From CAZYJR01 sp964647905 (GTDB lineage Bacteria; Desulfobacterota; DSM-4660; Desulfatiglandales; HGW-15), in the NCBI GenBank assembly GCA_964647905.1, contig CAZYJR010000037.1, positions 1 to 37,807 on the forward strand: DNA of 37,807 nucleotides, read 5' to 3'. Both the position numbers and the translations under genes were made by a program. This document shows positions 16,911-24,048 of the stretch, piece after piece. The first letter of the stretch is position 1, and each line of letters opens with the position of its first letter. The notes beneath the pieces were generated by a model. It saw nothing but the letters and a program-made list of their open reading frames with translations, made no database searches and had not been told where the DNA came from.

Positions 16911-17225
16911 ATGAGTATTCCCAATACAACGAGGATCAAACGCCGGCCCACCCATCCGGGGGAGATGCTTCGTGAAGATTTTCTCCCTGATTACGGACTT
17001 ACGGTTTCAGGCTTGGCCAAGGCCGTGGGAGTCTCACGGCAGTCGGTTAATGAGCTGCTGCGGGGGCGCCGGGGTGTCAGCCCGGAGATGGCCTTGCGGC
17101 TTGGACGCCTTTTCGGCAACTCGCCGGAGTTTTGGCTGAACGCCCAGCGGGCTGTGGACCTGTGGGAGGCCGAAGAGGCGATCAAGGAGGACGTGAAACG
17201 CATCAAACCGCTGAATGCCGCATAG
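16911..17225 (+). CDS. higA: HigA-type antitoxin (XRE helix-turn-helix)
   Basis: A 104-residue DNA-binding antitoxin. It begins with the HigA signature HPGEMLREDFL (15-25), then a helix-turn-helix at about 31-55 (LTVSGLAKAVGVSRQSVNELLRG region), then FGNSPEFWLNAQ. It should bind HigB to neutralise it and bind the palindrome in the promoter to repress the pair. AAGGGGGTGAG-type bases just before the ATG provide the ribosome site. The pair is followed by a 247-base spacer rich in hairpins before the next gene. Confidence 0.93.
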   Translation: MSIPNTTRIKRRPTHPGEMLREDFLPDYGLTVSGLAKAVGVSRQSVNELLRGRRGVSPEMALRLGRLFGNSPEFWLNAQRAVDLWEAEEAIKEDVKRIKPLNAA

Positions 17226-17243
17226 CCTACGGGTATTGCCGGA

Positions 17244-17371
17244 TTCGCTCTTTTCGGCGAAGCGCCATTGGATCCCTGAGTCCTTCACGGCTTTGAGCCG
17301 ACTGGGGCGTAACAGCCCCCCTCCGGAGAACCGGGATGTGCTCAAGCCATCAGGGCTTGACTTTCCCTGAT
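17244..17371 (+). other. Structured spacer after higA: run of short hairpins
   Basis: Five perfect inverted repeats occur here: TTCGC/GCGAA (17244-17261), CGGCT/AGCCG (17288-17300), GGGGC/GCCCC (17304-17319), TCAAGCC/GGCTTGA (17342-17360) and ATCAGGG/CCCTGAT (17349-17371). The last two share bases and cannot form together. There is no long T-run. A TTGACT (17357-17362) could also serve as a -35 box with a weak TACATG 17 bases on. Confidence 0.45.
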
Positions 17372-17419
17372 GCTTTCATTACATGACTTCGGACGCGCCG
17401 CGCAGGCGTGGATGTCGGC

Positions 17420-17461
17420 AAGGGCTCAAACACGAAAGAAAAGGGCTCAAACACGAAAGAA
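17420..17461 (+). repeat. Perfect 21-bp tandem duplication
   Basis: Two identical 21-base units, 17420-17440 and 17441-17461, each beginning AAGGGCTCAAACACG, lie directly before the ribosome site (GAGGAAGG) of the nucleotide-sugar dehydrogenase. The unit is a multiple of three and would encode KGLKHER-type residues if translation began upstream. Confidence 0.9.
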
Positions 17462-17472
17462 AGAGGAAGGCT

Positions 17473-19134
17473 ATGGCGTATTCGGTGAGCCCCGAGGGCG
17501 AGGAGTTCCGCCTGCCCGAGGAGGAGGACTATCGAAAGGAGTTCGAGAGGCTCCGGGCCCTGGCGCAAGAGCAGCGGGACATGGGCCGGGAGATAGTGGT
17601 GGTGATGGGCCTGGGCTTTGTGGGCGCGGTCATGGCCGGGGTTGTGGCCGATTCAGTGGACCCTGAGACCGGCGAGCCCGGGAAGTTCGTAATCGGCATG
17701 CAGAGGCCGAGCCCCAGGAGCTTCTGGAAGATCCCGCTCTTCAACAGGGGGATCTCCCCTGTGAAGGCCGAAGACCCGGAGGTCGAGCCGCTGATCGCAA
17801 GGTGCGTCAACGAGCGGGGGACGCTCACCGCGACTTACACGTACGACGCCTTGTCTCTTGCCGACGTGCTTGTGGTGGACGTCCAGTGCGACTTCCAAAA
17901 GGAGGAGCTGGGCAACTTGAGGAGCGGGCACGCGGATATCAGCGCCCTGGAGGAGAGCTACAAGGTCATCGGGAAGAAGATCGACCCCGAGTGCCTGGTC
18001 TTGACCGAGACCACGGTGCCCCCGGGGACGACCGAGTACGTGGCATACCCGATCATCAAGAAGGCCTTCAGAAAGCGCGGCATAGACCGGGAGCCCCTCC
18101 TCGCCCACAGCTTCGAGCGGGTGATGCCGGGAAGGGACTATGTGAGGTCGGTGAGGGACTTCTGGAGGGTGTGCAGCGGGATCAACCGGGAGAGCAGGGA
18201 CAGGGTGGTCGGGTTCCTCTCGGACGTCCTGAACGTGGACGACTATCCCCTGACCGTCCTCGAGCGCCCCATTGAGAGCGAGACCTGCAAGATCGTGGAG
18301 AACAGCTACCGCGCCACCATCCTCGCCTTCCTCCACGAGTGGAGTCTTTTCGCCGAGACCAACGGGGTGGACCTGATAAAAGTCATAAACGCCATCAAGG
18401 TGAGGCCTACGCACGACAACATCATCTTCCCGGGGCCGGGAATAGGCGGGTACTGCCTGCCCAAGGACGGGGGGCTGGGCCTCTGGGCCTACAAGCACCT
18501 CCTGGGCTTTGAGAGCGAAATCTTTCGCATCACTCCCGAGGCCATAGACATCAACGACACCAGGGCCCTTCACGCGGCCCAACTGGTGAGGGACGCCCTG
18601 CGGAACATGGGCAAGATAGTGGCCGCCTCACAGGTGGCCTTGCTGGGGGTCTCCTACAGGGAGGGGGTGGGGGACACGCGGTACAGCGGCTCCGAGATAA
18701 TCGCCCGGAAGCTCACCGAGATGGGAGCGGAGATAAGGGCCCACGACCCCTATGTTCAGCACTGGTGGGAGCTGGAGAAGCAGGACACCTACCCGGCCAC
18801 CGGGACCGGTTGGTCCCGATTCTTCCGGAATCAGGAGCACCTGGACGAGTTCAGCATGACACCGGACCTGAAGGACGCCCTCAGTGAAGCCGACGCGGTG
18901 GTCCTGGCGGTCAGGCACAAGCCTTATCTGGATCTCCGGCCCGAGCAGGTGGTGGAGATGGCCGGGGGCCCGGTGGCGGTGGTGGACTGCTTCGGGATGC
19001 TGGACGATGATCGGATAGAGAGCTACTTCGAGCTCGGCTGCGAGGTCAAGGGCCTGGGGCGGGGCCAGATAAACCGGATCAAGGACCGGGTCAGACGGAG
19101 GAAGCTGGGCGAAAGGTCCGGCCCGGCCGGGTGA
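17473..19134 (+). CDS. Nucleotide-sugar dehydrogenase (UDP-glucose/GDP-mannose dehydrogenase family), long divergent form
   Basis: Enzymes of this family oxidise the C6 alcohol of a nucleotide sugar to a uronic acid with NAD+, for polysaccharides. Seen here: NAD-binding GLGFVG (46-51), HSFERVMPG (about 212-220; SPERVxPG in WbpA/WecC-type enzymes), the substrate helix KIVENSYRATILAFLHEW (273-290), and the catalytic cysteine C328 in GPGIGGYCLPKD. At 553 residues it is over 100 longer than usual, with an added N-terminal 40 residues and an insert after about 420. The usual xxVxTP turn after the Rossmann fold reads VVDVQCD. The ATG at 17473 has GAGGAAGG before it; an upstream in-frame ATG at 17383 has no ribosome site. 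No other sugar genes are adjacent. Confidence 0.85.
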   Translation: MAYSVSPEGEEFRLPEEEDYRKEFERLRALAQEQRDMGREIVVVMGLGFVGAVMAGVVADSVDPETGEPGKFVIGMQRPSPRSFWKIPLFNRGISPVKAEDPEVEPLIARCVNERGTLTATYTYDALSLADVLVVDVQCDFQKEELGNLRSGHADISALEESYKVIGKKIDPECLVLTETTVPPGTTEYVAYPIIKKAFRKRGIDREPLLAHSFERVMPGRDYVRSVRDFWRVCSGINRESRDRVVGFLSDVLNVDDYPLTVLERPIESETCKIVENSYRATILAFLHEWSLFAETNGVDLIKVINAIKVRPTHDNIIFPGPGIGGYCLPKDGGLGLWAYKHLLGFESEIFRITPEAIDINDTRALHAAQLVRDALRNMGKIVAASQVALLGVSYREGVGDTRYSGSEIIARKLTEMGAEIRAHDPYVQHWWELEKQDTYPATGTGWSRFFRNQEHLDEFSMTPDLKDALSEADAVVLAVRHKPYLDLRPEQVVEMAGGPVAVVDCFGMLDDDRIESYFELGCEVKGLGRGQINRIKDRVRRRKLGERSGPAG

Positions 19135-19187
19135 GCCTCAAAGGGCTCCAGGGGCGGATCTAGCCTTTTTCAAAGGGAAAATAGCGC

Positions 19188-19216
19188 TTGACACCTGACC
19201 CGGGTTTCCTTAGTAT
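19188..19216 (+). promoter_or_regulatory. livK operon promoter
   Basis: TTGACA (19188-19193), 17 bases, TAGTAT (19211-19216). Start of transcription is expected near 19223, about 88 bases before livK. It would drive the whole transporter operon. Confidence 0.65.
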
Positions 19217-19310
19217 CAGCTGGATGAGCATCGGCGGTGTTCCCCAGGGGAATGATCGGCTTTGGGGTTGGTTTTTCAAGAAAGGGCAATTCTAGACGGG
19301 AGGTTTTGCG

Positions 19311-20444
19311 ATGAAAGGAAAGACGTTGTGGAAGGGGCTCGCTCTGGGCCTTGCTCTCGCTTTCTGCCTCACCACCGCGGCCTCGGCCGCACCCATCCGC
19401 ATCGGCGTAGCCGCCCCTTATACCGGGGATCTGGCCGCCTACGGCGACAACATCAAGGCGGGGGTCATGCTGAAGCAGAAGGAGATCAACGAGGCGGGCG
19501 GAATCAATGGAAACAAGATCGAGCTGGTCTGGGGCGACGACCTTTGCCAGCCCAAGGAGGCCGGCAACGTGGCCTCCAAGTTCGCCAACGACTCCAAGAT
19601 GATGGCTGTGATAGGGCACCTGTGCTCCTCAGCGACACTGGCCGGCATGCCCATTTACGTGCGCAACGGAATGCCGGTGATCAGCCCCACCTCCACAAAC
19701 CCCACCATAGGCCAGGTCGGCAAGGGCTGGTTCTTCAGGAACTGCTACACGGACGATTTCCAGGGCAAGTACCTGGCATCCCAAGTGGTAAGGGAGCTCC
19801 TCGGAGTGAAAAAGGTGGCCGTCTTCTATGAGAACAACGACTACGCAATAGGACTCAAGGACAGCTTCATTGAAGGAGCGGAGGCCGCCGGGATCGAAGT
19901 GGTCGGAACAGAGGCCTACGTGGCCAAGACCACGGACTTCACCCCGCAGTTGACCAAGCTCCTGCGGGACAAGCCTGGCGCCATTTTCCTCTGCGGGTAC
20001 CACCCGGAAGGCGCCCTGATAGCCGGCCAGGCCAGGAAGCTCGGCTTTGACGGCCCGCTTTTCGGTGCGGACGGCCTGGACAACGAGGACTATATAAAGA
20101 TCGGCGGCGAGGCGGCCGACAATACTTATATGACAGTGCCCTTCCTGGCCTCGGCGGCCGGACCCGAGGCGCAGGAGTTCGCCAAGACCTACAAGGAGGA
20201 GACCGGGCGCGAGGTGGACTGGATGAGCGCCAATGCGTATGACTGCCTGGGCATCCTGGCCCACGTGATCGAGAAGGTGGGTGCGGACCGCGAAAAGATC
20301 CGCGAGGGCCTGGCGGCCATCAACTCCCCTGAGAAGGGCTACGAGGGCGTGACCGGTCTGACCTACTTCAACGAGGTGGGTGACTGCTCCAAGCCCGCTT
20401 TTGTAAAGAAGGTGGAAAACGGAGAGTTCGTGGCGGTGGAGTAG
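19311..20444 (+). CDS. livK: Branched-chain amino acid ABC transporter, periplasmic binding protein
   Basis: The 377-residue product binds Leu/Ile/Val in the periplasm and delivers them to LivHM. A Sec signal peptide ends at about residue 26 (ASA before APIRIG). The two cysteines in DDLCQPKEA and GHLCSSAT match the disulfide of E. coli LivJ, and SPTSTNPT follows as in that protein. These details favour true branched-chain amino acid specificity over the many related binding proteins for aromatic acids or urea. The ATG at 19311 has GGGAGG upstream. A strong hairpin lies just after the gene, before livH, which would help make more of this protein than of the membrane parts. Confidence 0.92.
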   Translation: MKGKTLWKGLALGLALAFCLTTAASAAPIRIGVAAPYTGDLAAYGDNIKAGVMLKQKEINEAGGINGNKIELVWGDDLCQPKEAGNVASKFANDSKMMAVIGHLCSSATLAGMPIYVRNGMPVISPTSTNPTIGQVGKGWFFRNCYTDDFQGKYLASQVVRELLGVKKVAVFYENNDYAIGLKDSFIEGAEAAGIEVVGTEAYVAKTTDFTPQLTKLLRDKPGAIFLCGYHPEGALIAGQARKLGFDGPLFGADGLDNEDYIKIGGEAADNTYMTVPFLASAAGPEAQEFAKTYKEETGREVDWMSANAYDCLGILAHVIEKVGADREKIREGLAAINSPEKGYEGVTGLTYFNEVGDCSKPAFVKKVENGEFVAVE

Positions 20445-20474
20445 GTCGATTCATCCAGTTGACGATTGAGGCGG

Positions 20475-20506
20475 GGGCGCCGTGGATCAAAGGGGTCACG
20501 GCGCCC
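20475..20506 (+). other. Strong intercistronic hairpin between livK and livH
   Basis: GGGCGCCGTG (20475-20484) pairs perfectly with CACGGCGCCC (20497-20506) around a 12-base loop. No T-run follows. Such GC-rich stems after a binding-protein gene commonly stabilise the upstream mRNA segment or cause partial termination. Confidence 0.7.
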
Positions 20507-20531
20507 AACCTGCTTTAAGGACGGGGCGCCC

Positions 20532-21425
20532 TTGTTCCTGCAACAGCTTTTCAACGGACTGACAATCGGAGGGATCTATGCGCTGATCGCCGTGGGCTAC
20601 ACCATGGTTTACGGCGTGATTCAGTTGATCAACTTCGCCCACGGCGAGATCTATATGCTGGGCGCCTTCTTCGCCCTGACCTTCGTCGTATTCCTGGGAA
20701 TGCCCTTTTACCTGGCGTTCCTGCTGGCCATGGCATGCGGGGCGGTCTGCGGCATGCTCCTGGACGTGATCGCCTACAGGCCGCTCCGCCGATCCCCCCG
20801 GCTGGCCGCATTGATAACGGCCATCGGGATGTCCATCTTCCTGCAGAACCTGGCCATGATCATCTGGGGCTCCCGGCCCAAGCCATTCCCCCAGGACGCC
20901 TTGCCCGCCTATTTCAACCAGTCGATAAAGTTCGCGGGAGTGAGCCTGACGGGGTTTCACCTGTTCATCTTCGCCGCCTCCATCGTGATGATGATATGTC
21001 TCAATCTACTGATCCAGAAGACCCGGTTCGGAAAGGCCATGCGGGCGGTGGCCCAGAACAAGACCATGGCCGCCCTGACCGGCATCAACGTAAATCGGGT
21101 GATCACCTTGACCTTTGCCGTGGCCGGGGCCATGGGCGCCGCGGCCGGGTTGATGGTGGGGGCCTATTACAACTCCCTGTACCCCACCATGGGGTATCTG
21201 GCCGGGGTAAAGGCCTTTGCCGCGGCCGTGCTCGGGGGAATCGGTTCGGTGCCCGGCGCGATGCTGGGCGGCATAGTGTTGGGCGTGGCCGAGGCCTTGG
21301 GCGCCGGGTATTTGAGCTCCCTCTACCGGGACGGGATCTCCTATGCGGTCATGATCATAGTGATCGTATTCATCCCGGCGGGCTTCTTCGGTGTGCTGAT
21401 AAAGGAGACCAAGAAGTCCATTTAG
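20532..21425 (+). CDS. livH: Branched-chain amino acid ABC transporter permease LivH
   Basis: Inner-membrane permease of 297 residues with eight or so hydrophobic helices. The start region LFLQQLFNGLTIGGIYALIAVGYTMVYG is characteristic of LivH, and the permease signature appears as AVAQNKTMAALTGINVNRV. The best start is TTG at 20532: it fits the family N-terminus and has AAGGA about 10 bases before it. An earlier in-frame TTG at 20466 would place the intercistronic hairpin inside the coding region and is unlikely. It pairs with LivM. Confidence 0.93.
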   Translation: MFLQQLFNGLTIGGIYALIAVGYTMVYGVIQLINFAHGEIYMLGAFFALTFVVFLGMPFYLAFLLAMACGAVCGMLLDVIAYRPLRRSPRLAALITAIGMSIFLQNLAMIIWGSRPKPFPQDALPAYFNQSIKFAGVSLTGFHLFIFAASIVMMICLNLLIQKTRFGKAMRAVAQNKTMAALTGINVNRVITLTFAVAGAMGAAAGLMVGAYYNSLYPTMGYLAGVKAFAAAVLGGIGSVPGAMLGGIVLGVAEALGAGYLSSLYRDGISYAVMIIVIVFIPAGFFGVLIKETKKSI

Positions 21426-21462
21426 TCTCTTGCTGAAGCTTCGCTACTGTAGGACCTGGGAT

Positions 21463-22509
21463 ATGAATCTTGTCACCGAGACGAGCAACGCGACCAAGCT
21501 CAAGCTGGGCCTCTTGGGCTTCGCCCTCTTGCTTCCGGCCTTGCCCTTTGCAAACCAGTATTTGCTCCATGTGGTGATCCTGATCTACCTTTACATGATT
21601 CTGGCGCTCGGGCTCAATATCGTGCCCGGGTTCAACGGGCTGCTGGATCTGGGCTACGTGGGGTTCTACGGCATAGGGGCCTACACCTCGGGACTCTTGA
21701 CCATTCACTTCGGGCTGTCCTACTGGCTGATAATGCCCCTGGCCTTCCTGAACGGGGCGCTGTGGGGGGTGTTGCTCGGGGCCCCCACCCTGAGGCTCAC
21801 CGGCGACTACTTCGCCATTGTGACCTTCGGGTTCTCCGAGCTGGTGGTGCTCTTTCTCACCAACGAGATATGGCTCACCCGGGGCCCATTGGGCCTGCCC
21901 GGGATAGCCCCGCCCGGCCTTGACCTTTCCTGGCTGGGCCTGGGCGCCTACGAGTTCCGCGGGGAGCTTCCCTATTACTACTTGGCCATCGCCATGGTCC
22001 TTGTCACCGTCTTTGTCATGCACCGCATACAGGACTCCAGACTGGGCAGGGCGTGGTTCGCCATCAGGGACGACGAGGTGGCCGCGGTCTCCTGCGGGAT
22101 AAACCTTTTAGTATACAAGGTCATAGCCTTCGGAACCAGTGCTGCCTTCGGGGCCCTGGGAGGGAGCTTTTTCGCCCGGTGGGTCACTTTCCTCTCCCCT
22201 GACATGTTCAAGTTCTGGGAGTCCTTCCTGGTGCTCTGCATGGTGGTCCTGGGCGGCATGGGCAACATCTGGGGCGTGATGGTGGGCGCGGCCGTGCTGG
22301 TGTCCCTGAGCGAGGTCCTGAGGGAGGTCTTATCGACCATGGGGATGCCCGTCGAGCTCAGGTTCCTGGCCTTCGGCCTGATAATGGTCCTGGTGATGCG
22401 CTACAGGCCTGCGGGTCTGATGCCCATCCCGGCCGTGGCCGCCCAGATGCGTGCGGGCAAGGTCAGGAGGAAAAAGGTCAAGACCGCGGCCGTGGGGCTG
22501 GAGAAATGA
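21463..22509 (+). CDS. livM: Branched-chain amino acid ABC transporter permease LivM
   Basis: The second inner-membrane permease, 348 residues. The conserved block LGLNIVPGFNGLLDLGYVGFYGIGAYTSG (quoted in part: GLLDLGYVGFYGIGAY) is diagnostic, as is the permease loop RAWFAIRDDEVAAVSCGIN. The ATG at 21463 with GTAGGA upstream is preferred over a TTG at 21430 that would add an atypical 11 residues. It overlaps livG by 4 bases (ATGA), so the two are translationally coupled. The C-terminal tail is basic and cytoplasmic. Confidence 0.94.
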   Translation: MNLVTETSNATKLKLGLLGFALLLPALPFANQYLLHVVILIYLYMILALGLNIVPGFNGLLDLGYVGFYGIGAYTSGLLTIHFGLSYWLIMPLAFLNGALWGVLLGAPTLRLTGDYFAIVTFGFSELVVLFLTNEIWLTRGPLGLPGIAPPGLDLSWLGLGAYEFRGELPYYYLAIAMVLVTVFVMHRIQDSRLGRAWFAIRDDEVAAVSCGINLLVYKVIAFGTSAAFGALGGSFFARWVTFLSPDMFKFWESFLVLCMVVLGGMGNIWGVMVGAAVLVSLSEVLREVLSTMGMPVELRFLAFGLIMVLVMRYRPAGLMPIPAVAAQMRAGKVRRKKVKTAAVGLEK

Positions 22510-23297
22510 CCCCTATTCTGGATATCCAGCACCTCTCCAAGAACTTCGGCGGGCTGAGGGCCCTCCAGGACGTCTCCTTCGACATCCGGCCCAAGGAGAT
22601 CATAGGGCTGATAGGGCCGAACGGAGCCGGTAAGACGACCCTTTTCAACTGCGTGGCCGGGATCGAGCGGCCGTCGGGCGGGAAGATCCTTTTCCGCGGC
22701 AACGGGGGAGACCCGGTCTCCATAGGCGGCAGGAAGCCGGAGAAGGTGACCGCCCTGGGGATCGCCCGTACATTCCAGAACATCCGGCTCTTCGACAACC
22801 TGAGCGTGCGGGACAACGTGAAGATCGGCCGCCACTGCCGGTTCAAGTCCAATCTCTTCGGCGCGGTGTTCAGGACCCGTTTCCAGCGCGGCGAGGAGGA
22901 GGAGATCTCCCGGAGCTCCGAGGAAGTGCTGGAGTTTGTGGGCCTCAGCGGGCGCGGGGATGAGATAGCCAGGTCCATGGCCTACGGGGACCAGCGCCGC
23001 CTGGAGATAGCAAGGGCCTTGGCCACCGATCCCAGGCTGATCATGCTGGACGAGCCGGCCGCTGGGATGAACCCCCAGGAGGCCCGCTCCCTGATGGACC
23101 TCATCCGCCGAATCAGGGACCGGGGCATAACCGTGCTCTTGATCGAGCACGACATGAAGGTGGTAATGGGTGTTTGCGAGCGGGTGGTGGTGATCAACTA
23201 CGGCCAGCTCCTGACCAGCGGCCTGCCCGAGGACGTTAGGAACGATCCCAAGGTCGTGGAGGCCTACCTGGGCACCGGAGCCTTTGATGCTTCTTGA
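22506..23297 (+). CDS. livG: Branched-chain amino acid ABC transporter ATPase LivG
   Basis: Cytoplasmic ATPase of 263 residues. Walker A GPNGAGKT is at 37-44. The ABC signature is the LivG form MAYGDQRRLEIARAL (about 158-172), which lacks the classic LSGG. Walker B is LIMLDEP, and the switch histidine is in LLIEHDMKVVMG. GIARTFQNIRLF, the Q-loop segment typical of LivG, is also present. It starts inside the end of livM and overlaps livF by 11 bases. Confidence 0.96.
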   Translation: MTPILDIQHLSKNFGGLRALQDVSFDIRPKEIIGLIGPNGAGKTTLFNCVAGIERPSGGKILFRGNGGDPVSIGGRKPEKVTALGIARTFQNIRLFDNLSVRDNVKIGRHCRFKSNLFGAVFRTRFQRGEEEEISRSSEEVLEFVGLSGRGDEIARSMAYGDQRRLEIARALATDPRLIMLDEPAAGMNPQEARSLMDLIRRIRDRGITVLLIEHDMKVVMGVCERVVVINYGQLLTSGLPEDVRNDPKVVEAYLGTGAFDAS

Positions 23298-23994
23298 ACT
23301 GGACAACATAAAGACCTATTACGGCAATATCAGGGCCTTGAAGGGCATTTCCATCCAGGTGGACGAGGGTGAGATCGTCTGCCTGATCGGGGCGAACGGG
23401 GCGGGTAAGTCAACCACCCTGATGACCATAAGCGGTGTGCTGGTGCCCATAGAAGGAGACGTATTGTACAGGGGGCGGTCCATAGCCGGGGTCAGGGCGG
23501 ACCACATAGTCCAGATGGGGGTGTGCCAAGTGCCGGAGGGACGGATGATATTTCCGCTCCTCACCGTGATGGAGAACCTGGACATGGGCGCCTACCTGAG
23601 GAGGGACCGCTCCGGAATAAAGGAAGACATGGAGAGGGTCTTCAGCCTGTTCCCGGTCCTGAGGGAGCGGGAGAAGCAGCACGGCGGCACCCTTTCGGGC
23701 GGAGAGCAGCAGATGCTGGCCATCGGCAGGGCCCTTATGAGCCGGCCCAAGCTGCTTCTCCTGGACGAACCCTCCCTTGGGCTGGCCCCCATTGTGGTGG
23801 ACTCCATCTTCGAGACCATCAAGCAGATCAATGAGCAGGGCACCACCATCCTGCTGGTGGAGCAGAACGCCCAGATCGCTCTTCAGTTGTCCAAGCGCGG
23901 CTACGTACTGGAGACCGGTGAGATCGCCCTGGCCGACACCGCGGCCGATCTGCTCGCCAACGAGAAGGTGAGGAAGGCCTACCTGGGCGAATAG
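23287..23994 (+). CDS. livF: Branched-chain amino acid ABC transporter ATPase LivF
   Basis: The second ATPase, 235 residues, forming a heterodimer with LivG. Walker A GANGAGKST is at 35-43, signature LSGGEQQMLAIGRAL at about 136-150, Walker B LLLLDEPSLGLAP just after, and the switch histidine position holds LLVEQNAQIAL, where LivF proteins normally have Gln-Asn in place of His. The ATG at 23287 is chosen over a TTG one codon earlier. It closes a complete livKHMGF set; the CoA-transferase-fold racemase follows after 54 bases on the same strand. Confidence 0.96.
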   Translation: MLLELDNIKTYYGNIRALKGISIQVDEGEIVCLIGANGAGKSTTLMTISGVLVPIEGDVLYRGRSIAGVRADHIVQMGVCQVPEGRMIFPLLTVMENLDMGAYLRRDRSGIKEDMERVFSLFPVLREREKQHGGTLSGGEQQMLAIGRALMSRPKLLLLDEPSLGLAPIVVDSIFETIKQINEQGTTILLVEQNAQIALQLSKRGYVLETGEIALADTAADLLANEKVRKAYLGE

Positions 23995-24048
23995 AGGTTC
24001 ATCCGCAAGTGTTATTTCCGGGTTCGGCCGGATTCTCGGGAGGTTGGA

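Noticed and set aside
16580..17225. higBA as the mark of a larger mobile island
   Set aside because: No integrase, transposase, tRNA-end duplication or terminal repeats were seen; only the two small genes look inserted.
17420..17461. Start of a CRISPR array
   Set aside because: Only two units with no spacer between them and no cas genes in the window.
17383..17472. Upstream ATG start for the nucleotide-sugar dehydrogenase including the tandem repeat
   Set aside because: No ribosome site precedes 17383, while GAGGAAGG precedes the ATG at 17473. Kept open only as a test in the repeat finding.
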